NCBI GenBank assembly: GCA_014529385.2
Contig: CM043968.1
Coordinates: 133,184,018 to 133,248,017, forward strand
Source of the DNA: Adiantum capillus-veneris
Lineage: Eukaryota; Streptophyta; Polypodiopsida; Polypodiales; Pteridaceae
Length of the DNA stretch: 64,000 bases
Direction of reading: 5' to 3'
Of the stretch, positions 11,011 to 21,848 are shown one piece after another (the first letter of the stretch is position 1; each line of letters begins with the position of its first letter). A program made the translations under genes and the position numbers. Below the pieces are notes generated by a model. That model saw only the letters and a list, made by a program, of their open reading frames with translations, was not told the DNA's origin and made no database searches.

Positions 11011-12606
11011 GCTTACCTTTCCCCAAGCATTTCATAGAGGAGATCCTTTGTGGTGAGCTTCCTCTTCTTGGATTTTGACCAAGGTAGCTCTAGGAGGCTC
11101 ATGGTGGGTGTTGTTTTGGGGGCAAGCACGATACGCATGCCCTGGCTTGCCGCATTTGAAACAACGGTTATCCATGCAATAATTCTCAGGCTCTTCAGGA
11201 GAGAGTTTGTTTTTGCCTTTGTAAACTCCCTTCTCCTTAGTTTTGTTGTGATTGGAATTGCCCTTAGGAGACTTTTGGAAATTGTCCTTCCCCTTAGGCT
11301 CATTAGAACCCTTGTTTTCCGTGGGCTTAAGGTTTCTCTTAGCCCCTGTTTGGAAATTGATTCATGAAGCCACCATGGTATGGTGTATGACCGTAGATAT
11401 GGTGCGTGGCCTTTGGGAGTTGACCTACTCCGCCAGATCTTCAGTTAAGCCCGCACAAAATTGTTGTTTTTGCTCTCCAAAATCCATCTTTTTGAAGACA
11501 GCGGCTTTGAGATGTAAGTCCCAAAACTTGTCTACATATTTGTGAATGGATTCGTAGGGAGAGAGCTTCAAGATTCACCATTCGGTGAGTACTTTGTCTT
11601 TGGCATTGGTGGCCAAAAACTGCTTCATGATGGAAGCTCTTAAAGCTTTCCATGTTCGTGGGGCTTCACCGTTTGCCCGTAGGCTAGACCACCATTTCCT
11701 AGTGGACTTTTGAAAATGCATAGCTACATGGCATAGCTTAGAGGACTCCGTGAAGCCCTCATCTCCAAACGCCGCATCGAATTGTTGAATGACAACCAAG
11801 ACTTTGTCCGTAGCACCAAAGATGCCATCGTAGGTAAGGAAAGAGATGTTCTTTCCTCCCTCTTTGAACTTCTTGAGCTTGGAAGATCTCTTCCATGTGG
11901 CATAGGATTTCCTATGGCCTCTTCTTTTTGATGGTTCAAAAGTTGCACCATCTCTTTCTTCAGAAGATGAAGAATTTGGGGAAGATGGAGAAGAGGGTGA
12001 CCTCTTTCTTGCCTTGGTCTTCCTTGTCTGCACCATCACTTTCATAAGAGGAAGAAGATGAAAAGTATGGAGAAGAGGGTGGCCTCCTTCTCGCCTTTTT
12101 CTTCTCTTGTTTTCTATCATCCCTCTTTGAATTATGGTGTGAAAAGTGCGCGATGGTCTTCTCCATTGAGGGGGTTTTGGAGAGCGTTTTGCCCGCCGTC
12201 ATCGTGGAGCCATCTGCATCGAAGTGGCAGGAGACTCACCTCTTTCTCGTTATTTTGGTGGGGGCTCTTGAGTTCTCCTTTGGGAAGGAGATGCGTCATC
12301 AAGTAGTAGATTTTTGATCCCTTCGTACGGATCTTCTTCTTCTTCTCGACCAATCGGAGAGAGGCCTCTTTTGGAAGTCCCACAAGGAGGCTTCCTAGAT
12401 ACTCTCTCTTCTTGATGGGAAGTTTGGAGAATCCCATGAGCACGAAGCTGCCGTTGAACTTCACTTTGGAGGGATGGATTGCCCATGGTTTGTTGAAGCC
12501 TAGAAACAAGGTAGTTAACAAGCATAGGGGCATCATTAGTAGCCTACTCATTAGCAAGATCAAAGCTATCAACATTAATTTCACTCTCTTTACTATTGTC
12601 AGCCAT
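11011..12606 (-). pseudogene. Gag (element C)
   Basis: Gag forms the cytoplasmic particle and binds element RNA. The start is taken as the ATG at 12606-12604 (MADNSKESEINVDSFDLANE), where element D also has MADN. An in-frame stop follows after 20 codons, then 12525-12250 and 12120-11575 continue in the same frame. The second holds the gag core FTESSKLCHVAMHFQKSTRKWWSSL (PF03732-like) with a Ser/Arg/Lys-rich stretch before it. After a stop at 11575 the frame gives SIHKYVDKFW, and near 11165 the zinc knuckle CFKCGKPGHAYRAC (CX2CX4HX4C), which binds RNA. At least two stops and one shift inactivate it. Confidence 0.8.
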
Positions 12607-13002
12607 TCTAACAACTTTTAGGTGTAAACTTTTCTAGGTGTACTTTGGCACTTCGATCCTTAGTTGCTACTCCTCTTTACCCCTTTAGAAAAGCACTCAA
12701 GCTCCTGTACCCGTGGCTTGAATATCATTAATTGCAAGGAATAGAAGAGAGGGTCTTTCAACACCAAAACAGTATCGGCTCCTGTCAAGCTTCTAATAGC
12801 TCAATAGTGGTTAAGCCGTAGGCAAGCCCGTACGACTCCACTATTAAGACCATAGCTCTCAACGGTGATGCCCCATTATCTGCACGAAGCAGGCGCACTG
12901 CAAGGTTGAAAAATCCCTATTCTACTTACGCAATCGCAATTAATAATACCAACCATTTATAGTTAGCTTGAGGACCTCTCTTCTTGAGCAAGAAAAGAGA
13001 AA
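12607..13002. other. Untranslated leader of element C
   Basis: Non-coding sequence between primer site and gag start, resembling 52837-53229 in element D (AATAATGG or AATAGTGG, TAAAGCCGTAGGCAA). No separate feature seen. Confidence 0.6.
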
Positions 13003-13020
13003 CCTTGTGCTCTGGTACCA
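13003..13020 (-). promoter_or_regulatory. Primer binding site (initiator tRNA-Met type), element C
   Basis: The minus strand reads TGGTACCAGAGCACAAGG one base from the LTR end. TGGTATCAGAGC is the usual site complementary to the 3' end of plant initiator tRNA-Met; one base differs here. Confidence 0.8.
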
Positions 13021-13021
13021 A

Positions 13022-13974
13022 TGTAACATTTAATGGCTTAGTAACTTGTGTGTAGCGTAAAATAGCATAAACATAGTGAGCAATTCATTAGAATAGATTC
13101 CTAATGACCATAACAAGAGTGCTTGGATGGAGAGAGTAACAAAAAGCATAACACCTAGTTAGATAGGGTTTAAGTGGTCAAATGAAGAGCCTTGTGACAT
13201 GTGTCCCCCTTTCCCCTTTTGTGAGAGATTTGGGTAATTAAATAAATCAATTAATCTCTCATTGGACCCCTTAGTCTTTTGGCCAATAGTAATCAGGCAA
13301 GCCATTGGGCTGTTGAATGCTCATTGGACCCCTTGGGAGACTGTCCAATAGTCTTCTAGAGAGGTTAATTCTTATTGGTTCTTTTATCAAGTTTTTAAAA
13401 ATGAATTAACCTAGATATAGTCTAACCTAATTCTCATTGGTCCACTTCTATGGCCATCCAGTAGGATTTGAATGTACCTTGGGGGCAACTGGGCTTAGGA
13501 GCTGACATATGTCCCCTATTCCCTTTGTGTAAGAGGAGTTTGCTAGAGTGTGTCTGTTTCTCTCTCATCCCCTATTAAAAGGGCTCGCCCCCTCCCATCT
13601 AGGGATTTGCAAAGACTTTTAGGTCTTCACAAAGGCATCCAATTTCCCGAAGGTTTGACCATTGGATTTTACATTGAATTTTGGAACCTTAGCATTTTGG
13701 AAGTCTTAATGGGCTAAACCTTAGAAGCCCATTGTTGCACATTTCTCTTTTGCAGATGGCCCCCCCTTTGGATCCCTATTGTGGTCAGTCTGCTAGCTTA
13801 ACCAATATTCTAGCTTTTTCTCCCTTGGTACTTCCCTATTTTCCTTCCTTTGGATCCCTACTGTGGCCGGTCTGCTAGCTTAACCAATATTCTAGCTTTT
13901 TCTCCCTTGGTATTAAACGATTAGTTTAACATGAGAAAATCATTTAGGAGAATTAGATATTAGTTATTATGACA
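13022..13974 (-). repeat. 5' LTR of element C
   Basis: 953 bp, paired with 7509-8405. It contains an extra tandem segment: GATCCCTATTGTGG at 13771 recurs at 13853, 82 bp on, and continues for about 60 bp. The other LTR has only a short trace of this. Confidence 0.9.
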
Positions 13975-14651
13975 AGATGGGCTCAGAGTCTGGTATGAGG
14001 ACGCTTCCATGGAATGGTTGGCACGCAATCAAGTGCTACAAGAGGAGCTGAAGAAGATTGTGGTCAGTGAGCTTATTGCTTATTTACACAAGTTTCAACT
14101 CTTAATGGCATAATAGAAAATACAAATGAAAAGGCTCATTAAAACCATGAACCAACTTCTTCAACTGATAGTTAAAGCCTCCAAGACTCTAGCAAAAGAA
14201 TTGTCTAATAAGGCAAGCTTTGAACCATAGTTCAGAGAAATGGATGAGATACTGTTCGAAGATCGTATCAAATGTAACCAGCCATTACCTCAACGGTGGA
14301 TGCACAATGCATTCATACTGCCATAAGTTATCAAGGGCAAGGTTGACAAGAGGAAAACACATTTTGTATGACCCTGACACCAAGACCTGGAACCCACTAA
14401 CACCCTATGAAGTCGAGATGAAGACTGCTAGGAAGGACCAACTAGAGCAAGAAGCACTATATAGATTAATTTAGAAAGAAAATGTTGGCTCCAGCACTCC
14501 AGAGGCTTCCAAGACACCTACCAAAAGGAAGAAGGCACTTGATGAAAAGAAGGTCTGATTGACCGATATTGGGTAACCACTCCATCTGTCTAAAACTACA
14601 ACTTTTTGAAAAATTTGGTGCATACCAAAATTCAAGAAAGGAGAGGAGGAA
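13975..14651 (+). mobile_element. Gypsy element E, right part
   Basis: Sequence continuing element E after chromovirus C. It starts in the interrupted reading frame (WYEDASMEWLARNQVLQEEL) and runs to a polypurine tract. An 84-codon opening at 14220-14474 (HILYDPDTKTWNPLTPYEVEMKTARKDQL) has no family I recognise; it may be the end of a 3' extra ORF. Confidence 0.55.
14634..14651 (+). promoter_or_regulatory. Polypurine tract of element E
   Basis: AAGAAAGGAGAGGAGGAA lies directly before TGTGGACGGC at 14652, matching the expected plus-strand primer position. Confidence 0.7.
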
Positions 14652-15190
14652 TGTGGACGGCGGGAACACCCCTTAGCAAGCGGCAGGTGGACACCAAAAG
14701 CTTCCAAAAGTAGTAACCAGAGACCTACCACGGTAACTGAAAGTACATAGTCAGTCAGACACCAGTCCGAGGGACTATAAATAGGACCCACTATTCATTT
14801 TGAGTGCTCTCGGACTCCCTTAATTCTTAGATCTCTAGATCTTCTCTAACCCCAAGCCTTGTAATGGTATCTGGAACCATTAGTTGATGTACTTTGTTAT
14901 CTCAATAAGCTGAAGCCCTTTTCAGTAATGCTTCTAGTTGTATTCTATTCACTTTCTGAGTAATGCAATTCCAGTTCCATTCATTGTTTCCAGTGTCATT
15001 TCATTTCTAGTTCCTAGTTCTGTCTTTTTGTACTTTAAAGTTTGATCTAAAGCCTTTAATTCTAATATCAACTAACTCTAACTACTAACCTGGAATAGCT
15101 GTCTGAATACATCCAGCTCATTCCAGCAGTACTCAATGCACTCTGTACATGGTTAATTTAATTCTAGGTGGTATGACATCTACATATGTC
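14652..15190 (+). repeat. Probable 3' LTR of element E
   Basis: The stretch opens TGTGGACGGC after the purine tract and contains a TATA box at 14776-14783 (TATAAATA) followed by a CT-rich start region. No second copy lies in the window, so the right end is uncertain and is placed near 15190. Confidence 0.5.
14776..14783 (+). promoter_or_regulatory. LTR TATA box, element E
   Basis: GGGACTATAAATAGGACC about 125 bp into the putative LTR is a good plant core promoter sequence. Confidence 0.6.
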
Positions 15191-15333
15191 CTTGTTTGGC
15201 AATGCATTTTAATATTTCAGGCCAATGTTCTCCTCTACAAAACCATTCTTTAGCATGTGGAAAACCCATCCTAGTGTTTTCCTCAGATATATTTTACACC
15301 AGGTTTTGTGATCAACAACCAAGACGCCTTGCT

Positions 15334-15901
<568 letters not shown>

Positions 15902-16053
15902 CTATATGCTTGATGTCTATCCGTCTGTGTCCTATTATGCCAAGCAAGACTAGTTTTGCATGACTATTGTTTGTTTTCTATATGCTTGATGTCTATCCGT
16001 CTGTGTCCTATTATGCCAAGCAAGACTAGTTTTGCATGACTATTGTTTGTTTT
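15902..16053. repeat. 76-bp tandem duplication
   Basis: 15902-15977 is repeated exactly or nearly so at 15978-16053. The right end runs into copia F coding sequence, so one copy is duplicated copia RT sequence. Confidence 0.9.
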
Positions 16054-17279
16054 CTATGTGCATTGGTAGCTCATTTTGGATAGAATATACATGAATCAAA
16101 CATAGTTACTACTTTCTTGAATGGTGATATATTTGAGGAAGTTTATGTTATGCAACCTCACATTTTTATAAAAAAGGACAAGAAATAAAGTGTGCAAATG
16201 TAAGAAAGCTTTGTTGGGTTGAAGCAGTCTCCTTGTGCTTGGTATGAGAAATCTGACACTCATTTGGTTAGACTAGACTTTCGTAACAGTCCAACTGAAA
16301 GCACTTTGTATGTCAAGCGTGATGTATTTCTCATCATTGTTCTATATGTAGGTGATTTGTTGTTTACTGATTTGAATGAGACACACATTGCTAAATTCAC
16401 GGCTAATTTGAATGCTAATTTCAAGATGAAATACTTGGGGCTTTTGCATCATTACTTGGGAACACAATTTAAGCATTGTGATGGAGGTATTGCCTTGTGT
16501 CAAGCAAGCTACATAGAGACATTACTATGTAAGTTTAGACTTGAGGACTACAAACCTATTATTACTGAATGATGGAAACATGTTTGAAATTGAGTCTTCA
16601 TGATGTTAGTTATCTTATTGATGTCACTTTTTATCAGAATGTTGTTGGATGGCTGTTATTCATGTATGCAATACGACGCCATATACTAGTTTGCAGTCTT
16701 ACTGGCTACTTGATTTATTCATAGCCTAGGGTTTAAGCATTGGCAGGCTATTACGACGATCTTTTGTTAACTGAGTGGAACTTTACATCTTGGGTTGTTT
16801 TATCACAAGAGGGGGATCATTACCGCCAGATTTGCATGCTTTTTTGAACTCAAATAGGGCTAGTTGTTGTGGCATGCAAGTATCCACAACTGGTTTCTGT
16901 TTCATGCTTGGTAGTTCATGCATATCATGGTTGATCAAGAAACAACCTATTGTGGCCAATTCTAGTTGTGAAGCTAAGTATAGGACAATCTTCAGAGCTA
17001 CGCTTGAGTGTGTGAAGATTGCCCTATAATTGGCTGATTTGGGTGTTGGACAGGATGTTGCCAACATAATCTACACTGACAATTAAAGCAAATTGGCATG
17101 GCTGATTTGGGTGTTGGATAGGACACTGCCAACATCATCTACATTGACACTTAGAGCGCATTGGTAGTCATAAGGAACCCAATTTTTCATGCTTGCATAA
17201 AGCACATTGAGGTGCATTAATCAAAGAGAGACTCTCAGTAGGAGAGATCAACTTGGCTTATGTGCCAAGACAGGACAAT
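16054..17279 (+). pseudogene. Copia F reverse transcriptase/RNase H, 5'-truncated
   Basis: Copia RT and RNase H closely related to copia H. Visible in order: VHQS...VTTFLNGDIFEEVYVMQP, LGLKQSPCAWYEKSDTHLVRLDFRNSPTESTLYVKRD, then VLYVGDLLFTD where the YVDD active site is changed to YVGD. KMKYLGLLHHYLGTQF and SYIETLLCKFRLEDYKP follow. The RNase H half continues after stops (FMLGSSCISWLIKKQPIVANSSCEAKYR). A partly repeated LADLGVGQ-type segment occurs at 17025-17145. The sequence stops at 17279 where element A is inserted and resumes at 42582. Gag, protease and integrase are missing from this side. Confidence 0.85.
17275..17279. repeat. Target-site duplication of element A (ACAAT/ACAAC)
   Basis: ACAAT here and ACAAC at 42582-42586 flank element A. 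In copia H the matching codons read GACAACCTTGCAG, so ACAAC is the original target and this copy has one C-to-T change. Confidence 0.8.
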
Positions 17280-18225
17280 TGTGGGACGCATGTCTAACCT
17301 CACCATCCTATCTTATTGCAGTATTAGCGAGAACCACGATTAATTTGTCAAACCATGGGCTGAAGCTAACTCGACTAGTGCATAGAGGCTACAAGAGGTT
17401 GTCAATCTCTTGAAAAACAACTAACAACTCGCATCTAGCTCAAGCTACAGTCAAGTGACTGAAATCACCAAAAGCCAATCGCTCATCGGCAAACAAATCA
17501 CATCCGTTACAACAATAAATGACATCCAAATGTAACAAAACTTCTAGGACATGTTTATAAGACCTAAGCACACATGCTTATGGTATCAAACCCCACTTTA
17601 GGTCAAGTTCCAAAATCGCAATTATTAACAGCAGTGGATTTTTGACCTAGTCGTTTTTGACCCAGAATGCATCTAAATGCTTAGCAAGGATGCCCCAATA
17701 CCTCGCCTATGCTTAGTTTTTGATTGAAAGTGTAAATTCCTAGTTATGATGAAATTAGGCTGCCGGTCCACTCCACGGGTCGGCGACGCCAAAAGCTACG
17801 AAATACTGTGAACTACTTACGTCAATGCGTAGAGCTCTTATTTGCGGTTGCAATGCAACAAACGCGAGTGCAATGTGACAACCGGGGAGGGAGTAGGAAG
17901 CGCGAGAAGGAGAGGAGTGAGCGCCGTTAGCTCATGCTGTGTATTTCTTATCCAAAAACTTATAAAAAACTTATAAAAAACTTACAAAAATTGGCTTTTA
18001 TACCTTAGCCAAGGTTTTTGGGTGGTCAAAACTAATAATATGGAGTTCTACCAAAGCTGAAAAATGACTGGCTCTGATACAGTCTGGAAGCTTGTAGCCC
18101 CAGCTCATTAATTACAGAGTTTATCCAAGAAATTATGAGTTACAATATTCTCGATTTATCAAAATAATAAATGTTTTACAAAGAGAACTCCGAAAAATGG
18201 TGTCCATGTTAGCTTGCTACTAACA
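17280..18225 (-). repeat. 3' LTR of element A
   Basis: 946 bp, paired with 41661-42581. It opens (minus) TGTTAGTAGCAAGC and closes CGTCCCACA. The TATA box is at 17996-18002. The degenerate palindrome copy at 17612-17629 reads TCGCAA at its centre instead of TCGCGA. Confidence 0.9.
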
Positions 18226-18241
18226 TTCCCCCCCTCCTCGC
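18226..18241 (-). promoter_or_regulatory. Polypurine tract of element A
   Basis: The minus strand reads GCGAGGAGGGGGGAA immediately before the LTR. It lies only about 25 bases beyond the stop of the coiled-coil ORF, so that ORF runs almost to the end of the internal region. Confidence 0.85.
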
Positions 18242-18264
18242 CCGTGTCGTCCCTTGACACAGAT

Positions 18265-21200
18265 TTATGCGCTGAAATAGTCTTCGGGTTGACGACTGGC
18301 GAGGTGGTCTTTAAGTGCCTCTAGTGCCTTATGGTATCTGATTTTTCTTTCCTTGTCTGGCACTTGCAGAAATTACATGGTCACTCTGTTCTTTAGCTCC
18401 ACTGCTAAGTAGCCTACAAATCTGGATGTGAGGTTACTGATCACTGGTGCAAAGATCTTCGTTCGCCAAGTGAAGAATCTAGTGTAGAAAGCTTCCTCAA
18501 ATGCCAACATATTGCTTGATGGTAAGAACATACATCTGACATAGAAGCCTTGAAGGACTTCTTTTGAAGGTTGCCCACTCAAATCATAGCATAACCCTTG
18601 ATGGTAAGAACATACATCTGACATAGAAGCCTTGAAGGACTTCTTTTGAAGGTTGCCCACTCAAATCATAGCATAACCCTTGATTTCACTCAAGGAATGA
18701 CATCCACGGGGTGCCTGCTTGCTCTGGCTCATGAAATACTTCAATACAGGTGAGCAACATTCGGTATATTTTATATAACATGGCGCAGGAGAGGTTTGGT
18801 AGACTCTTGAAAAAAGACATGGTGCCCGTTAGGGTTTTCACCATGTATTCCTCTGTTGCTTGTCCTTTCTTTGGAGCTGGCAATCTTGGGTAGTTCAGCC
18901 AGGTTGGCCGCTTCTTTGTTAGTGCCTCATGCTCTTGCCATGTCCTTACTCTGGGTACATGACAAAATGTGGGATCTGTTTGCAGGGCTGCAGATGCTCT
19001 TGTGAACATAATCAAATACCACGGATTCTTGTTCAGCCAGCTGAAGCTCCACTTTGGGTGGTCTTTACCTGTGCCATCTTCTTGCATGTCTTTGTACAGC
19101 CTCTCTTTTACCTGTAGTAATTCCACTTTGATGAGAGGGTATGGCAGAGATTGCTGATGCCACTGCACATTGATCTGATTGGGAGTGAGTTGAGTGACGT
19201 TGACAGAGTGTAGAACTATCAGCTTCCAATCCATTGCGGCTTTCCACTGCTCATCCACCTCTTGGGTGATCTTCTTTTTCAGTGCGTCCTCCTCAGATTT
19301 TGATAGCTGGACCATAGGCACTGTGTCTGCATCTGTGATGTTAATCTGAAAATCCTCTTCCCCACTCGGCTCTGCTGTGGACTGTGTTTCAAACTCAAAA
19401 AATGAGATCGAGGGTATGTCTATCTACGGCGGCTCTGAAGTGCCTGCCTCTTCTTGCGTGTCCTGCCTTCCTTCTCTCAGGAGGTGGTTAACTCTCTTGA
19501 GCTCAGCTATTTCTTTGAGGAGCTCTTCTTCTCTCTTGACCTGCATCAATACCAAATCCCTGCGCTATGATTCCTCCAGCTTTAATTCTAACTCAAGGTC
19601 CTTGTTCTTCTTTTCTAGTGCCTTGTATACTGCATCAGTCCCTTTGATCGAGGCCATGGCTGGATTTTCTCTTATTTTTTGTAAGAAGATTGCCTGATCA
19701 TTGATTCGCTGTTCAGAGTACTGTAACAAGGCATTTGCAACATCCAATTGCACTTGAATTTTTTGAGCTGACAGGGATGTCGTAAGAAGTTCATTCATAA
19801 CTTCTGTCAGCTGCTCGCCTTTCACTTTGCAAGCATTAGATAACTTGGTGAACAGATCACCTAACTCCTCCATTTCTTTCTGTTGTCTATCTCTAGCTAG
19901 CTGATGCTGTTCAGCTTTGGCTTGCATCTCTTGCACTTGTCTCTGAAGATTGGTGATGACAGTCATCCTGTCTTCTAACTCTCCTTGGAGAGCGTCAATC
20001 ACCATCTGAAGCTCTTTGGACTTTGTGCTACGGCTAAGTGTTGTTGAACGGAGTCTCTTTGTCATGTCTTGCATCTGCCTTCCATATTCGTTTACTTGTA
20101 GTATAATCTCGTTATTTGACTGCCAATCCTCCTGTCTTGCCAGCTGAGGGGATGTGCGTGCAACCTCATGTATGTCTTTCTACTGCGTCGTAGCTGCTGG
20201 TTCTTCTTGTGTGGAGGTAGAGGGCCTTGTTGCCTTGACGGTTTCTAGCTTAGTGGAAGTAGAGGGTGATGGCTGAGACTGTGTAGTCTCTTCAGGTGTA
20301 GGGCTCAATTCCTTCTCTGGCTCCGGTTCTTTCTGTTGTTGCCGCTCTTGTGTAGCAATGGCCTCTTGTGCAGATTCACTTGCCTTTTGCTCTTCAGGCT
20401 TTTGGGTAGCTTCGACGGCTTTCTCTTGTTTCGGCTTGGCTTATTTCTCTTTTTGCTTCTCGTGCTGGTCAGCCTCTTCTTGTGCAGATTCTATTTCTTT
20501 GGTGGACATAGATTCTGTCTCTTTCTCAGGCTCCGCTTCTTTATTGGTGTCTTTGCCCGCAGGTGATGGTGGTGGGCTTGGCATTGGATGGTCCTGTTGT
20601 TCTGTAGGCGGTGAGGTGGGTCTGGGAGACGTGTAACCTTGTTCTTGTGCTTCTTCTCTAGCCGTCTCCTCGGCTTGTTTCTGTTCCTCCACCTTTTTGG
20701 CTTTCCTTGCCACTTCTTCTGCTTCCTTCAGCTTGAGGGCTTCAGCCTCTTGGTACATGTTTTCCAAGCTCTCTGTTGGATCTTTAGCCTCTTTTCTTGT
20801 ATGATGCTTCAGCCTTGGGCCTTTAAGTCCAGTAGGCACCCATTTCTCTGGGTCCTTCCCTTGTGCTTGTCTATTGCGCTGGTAGGCCTATTTTTCTCTT
20901 TCAAAGCGAGCTTGTTTTTGTGCGGGCTCTTCTTGGTGGGCGGCCACAACTTTTATTTTCATTTCTTCTCTACGAGCTCTCTTTTCCTCTTTATCAGAGC
21001 TCTCACTGTTGTGCTTTTTCGGTGAGCTGTCAGCTGATTCTTCATCGAATTTATAAGATCTCTTTCCTGAACTTGTAGCTCTTGGAGAGGGTTGTGCTAC
21101 CAATATCCATGTATTTTGATCAGGAGCAGGTGGTAAATTTTCAGCCATGCCAATGGCATGGTGTGCTATCCAAGTAAGTGATTTTGCCTTCTTTCTTGGT

Positions 21201-21848
21201 GCCCTTCAAGGTGGTCAGGACATACTGGGCGTGGTCCATTGGTGGCCTGGTTGTTGACTTTAGAACTTGGGTAAATATGGTGGCAACCGTGTGATTTGGC
21301 GTGGTGTACCTTGGTGGCCTTTTTGCCAAGAAGTGGAAGTGCTGATGGTACAATCTGGCTGGCTCTTCCACCTATTTGTGAATCAAATCTGCGAAGGTGC
21401 CCACGACTGTCTCTTTGGTAAAGGTTCCTGCTGTTACTATATCTTTAGTGATGACCACTTCGACCTTGTTTCCCTGAGTGTCAGATATCTGTGCGGTTCC
21501 ATCTTCTTTAATTGTGGATAGAAGCTCATAAGCTTTCTGAAAATCCACTCTGCAAGGCTCTTGTTCGTAGAAGTCTCTGAGTCCAAGCCTGCGGTTGGAT
21601 TCTTTCGCCTCTGGCTTGGTGGAAACATCATATACTTCTTTGGGTAGGAGTTGCAACTCCACCTGATGCCCCTCTTCACTCTTGAATTTGCCGGTGAAGA
21701 CTCTAGTGTGATGCTCTTCTAGCTGTTCTTTAGAGAGGTATGCTGCCTTAGCCACCTTGACTGAATCAGGGTCTAGTTGATATGCGGGCAGTTCCTGTAA
21801 CTTCTCCTTTTGGTTGAGCTTCTTCTTGGCCCTCTCTGCTGCTTGCAT
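18265..21848 (-). pseudogene. Extra 3' ORF of element A, coiled-coil protein, broken
   Basis: About 1,190 codons from the ATG at 21848 to the TAA at 18265-18267. The N-terminal third has EGHQVELQLLPKEVYD, RLGLRDFYEQEPCRVDFQKAY and, after a shift near 21180, HHAIGMAENLPPAPDQN. Its general layout recalls the plant transposon-associated domain found in extra ORFs of gypsy elements; that is recall, not a search. The middle (20839-20200) is Glu/Lys/Gln/Pro-rich. 20074-19480 is a long heptad-like coiled coil (ELQMVIDALQGELEDRMTVI). The C-terminal part (19321-18686) has WHQQSLPYPLIKVELL and HPKWSFSWLNKNPWY. In-frame stops lie at 21372, 20888, 20441, 20180, 19565, 19424, 18686 and 18373; an 82-bp duplication shifts the end. 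Function unknown; a structural or nucleic-acid-binding role is possible. Confidence 0.7.
18515..18678. repeat. 82-bp tandem duplication in the extra ORF
   Basis: 18515-18596 is repeated at 18597-18678 without visible difference. Eighty-two is not a multiple of three, so it changes the reading frame near the C-terminus. Confidence 0.95.

Larger units (their letters stand above)
7509..13974 (-). mobile_element. Chromovirus C (Ty3/gypsy), 6.5 kb, deleted copy
   Basis: Both LTRs, an initiator-tRNA-Met-like primer site, gag with zinc knuckle, protease, part of RT, integrase and a chromodomain lie in the order of a chromovirus on the minus strand, flanked by AGATG. Most of RT and all of RNase H are missing at one deletion, so the copy cannot be autonomous. 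Its LTRs and coding parts resemble chromovirus D. It sits inside gypsy element E. Confidence 0.9.

Noticed and set aside
19377-21078. Plus-strand openings (for example 20336-20566, 20639-21025) rich in Leu, Phe and Ser that look like membrane proteins
   Set aside because: They are antisense shadows of the Glu/Lys-rich coiled-coil ORF on the minus strand.
18265-21848. Envelope gene in element A
   Set aside because: No signal peptide, transmembrane segment or fusion-type hydrophobic stretch was seen; the protein is mostly charged and coiled coil.
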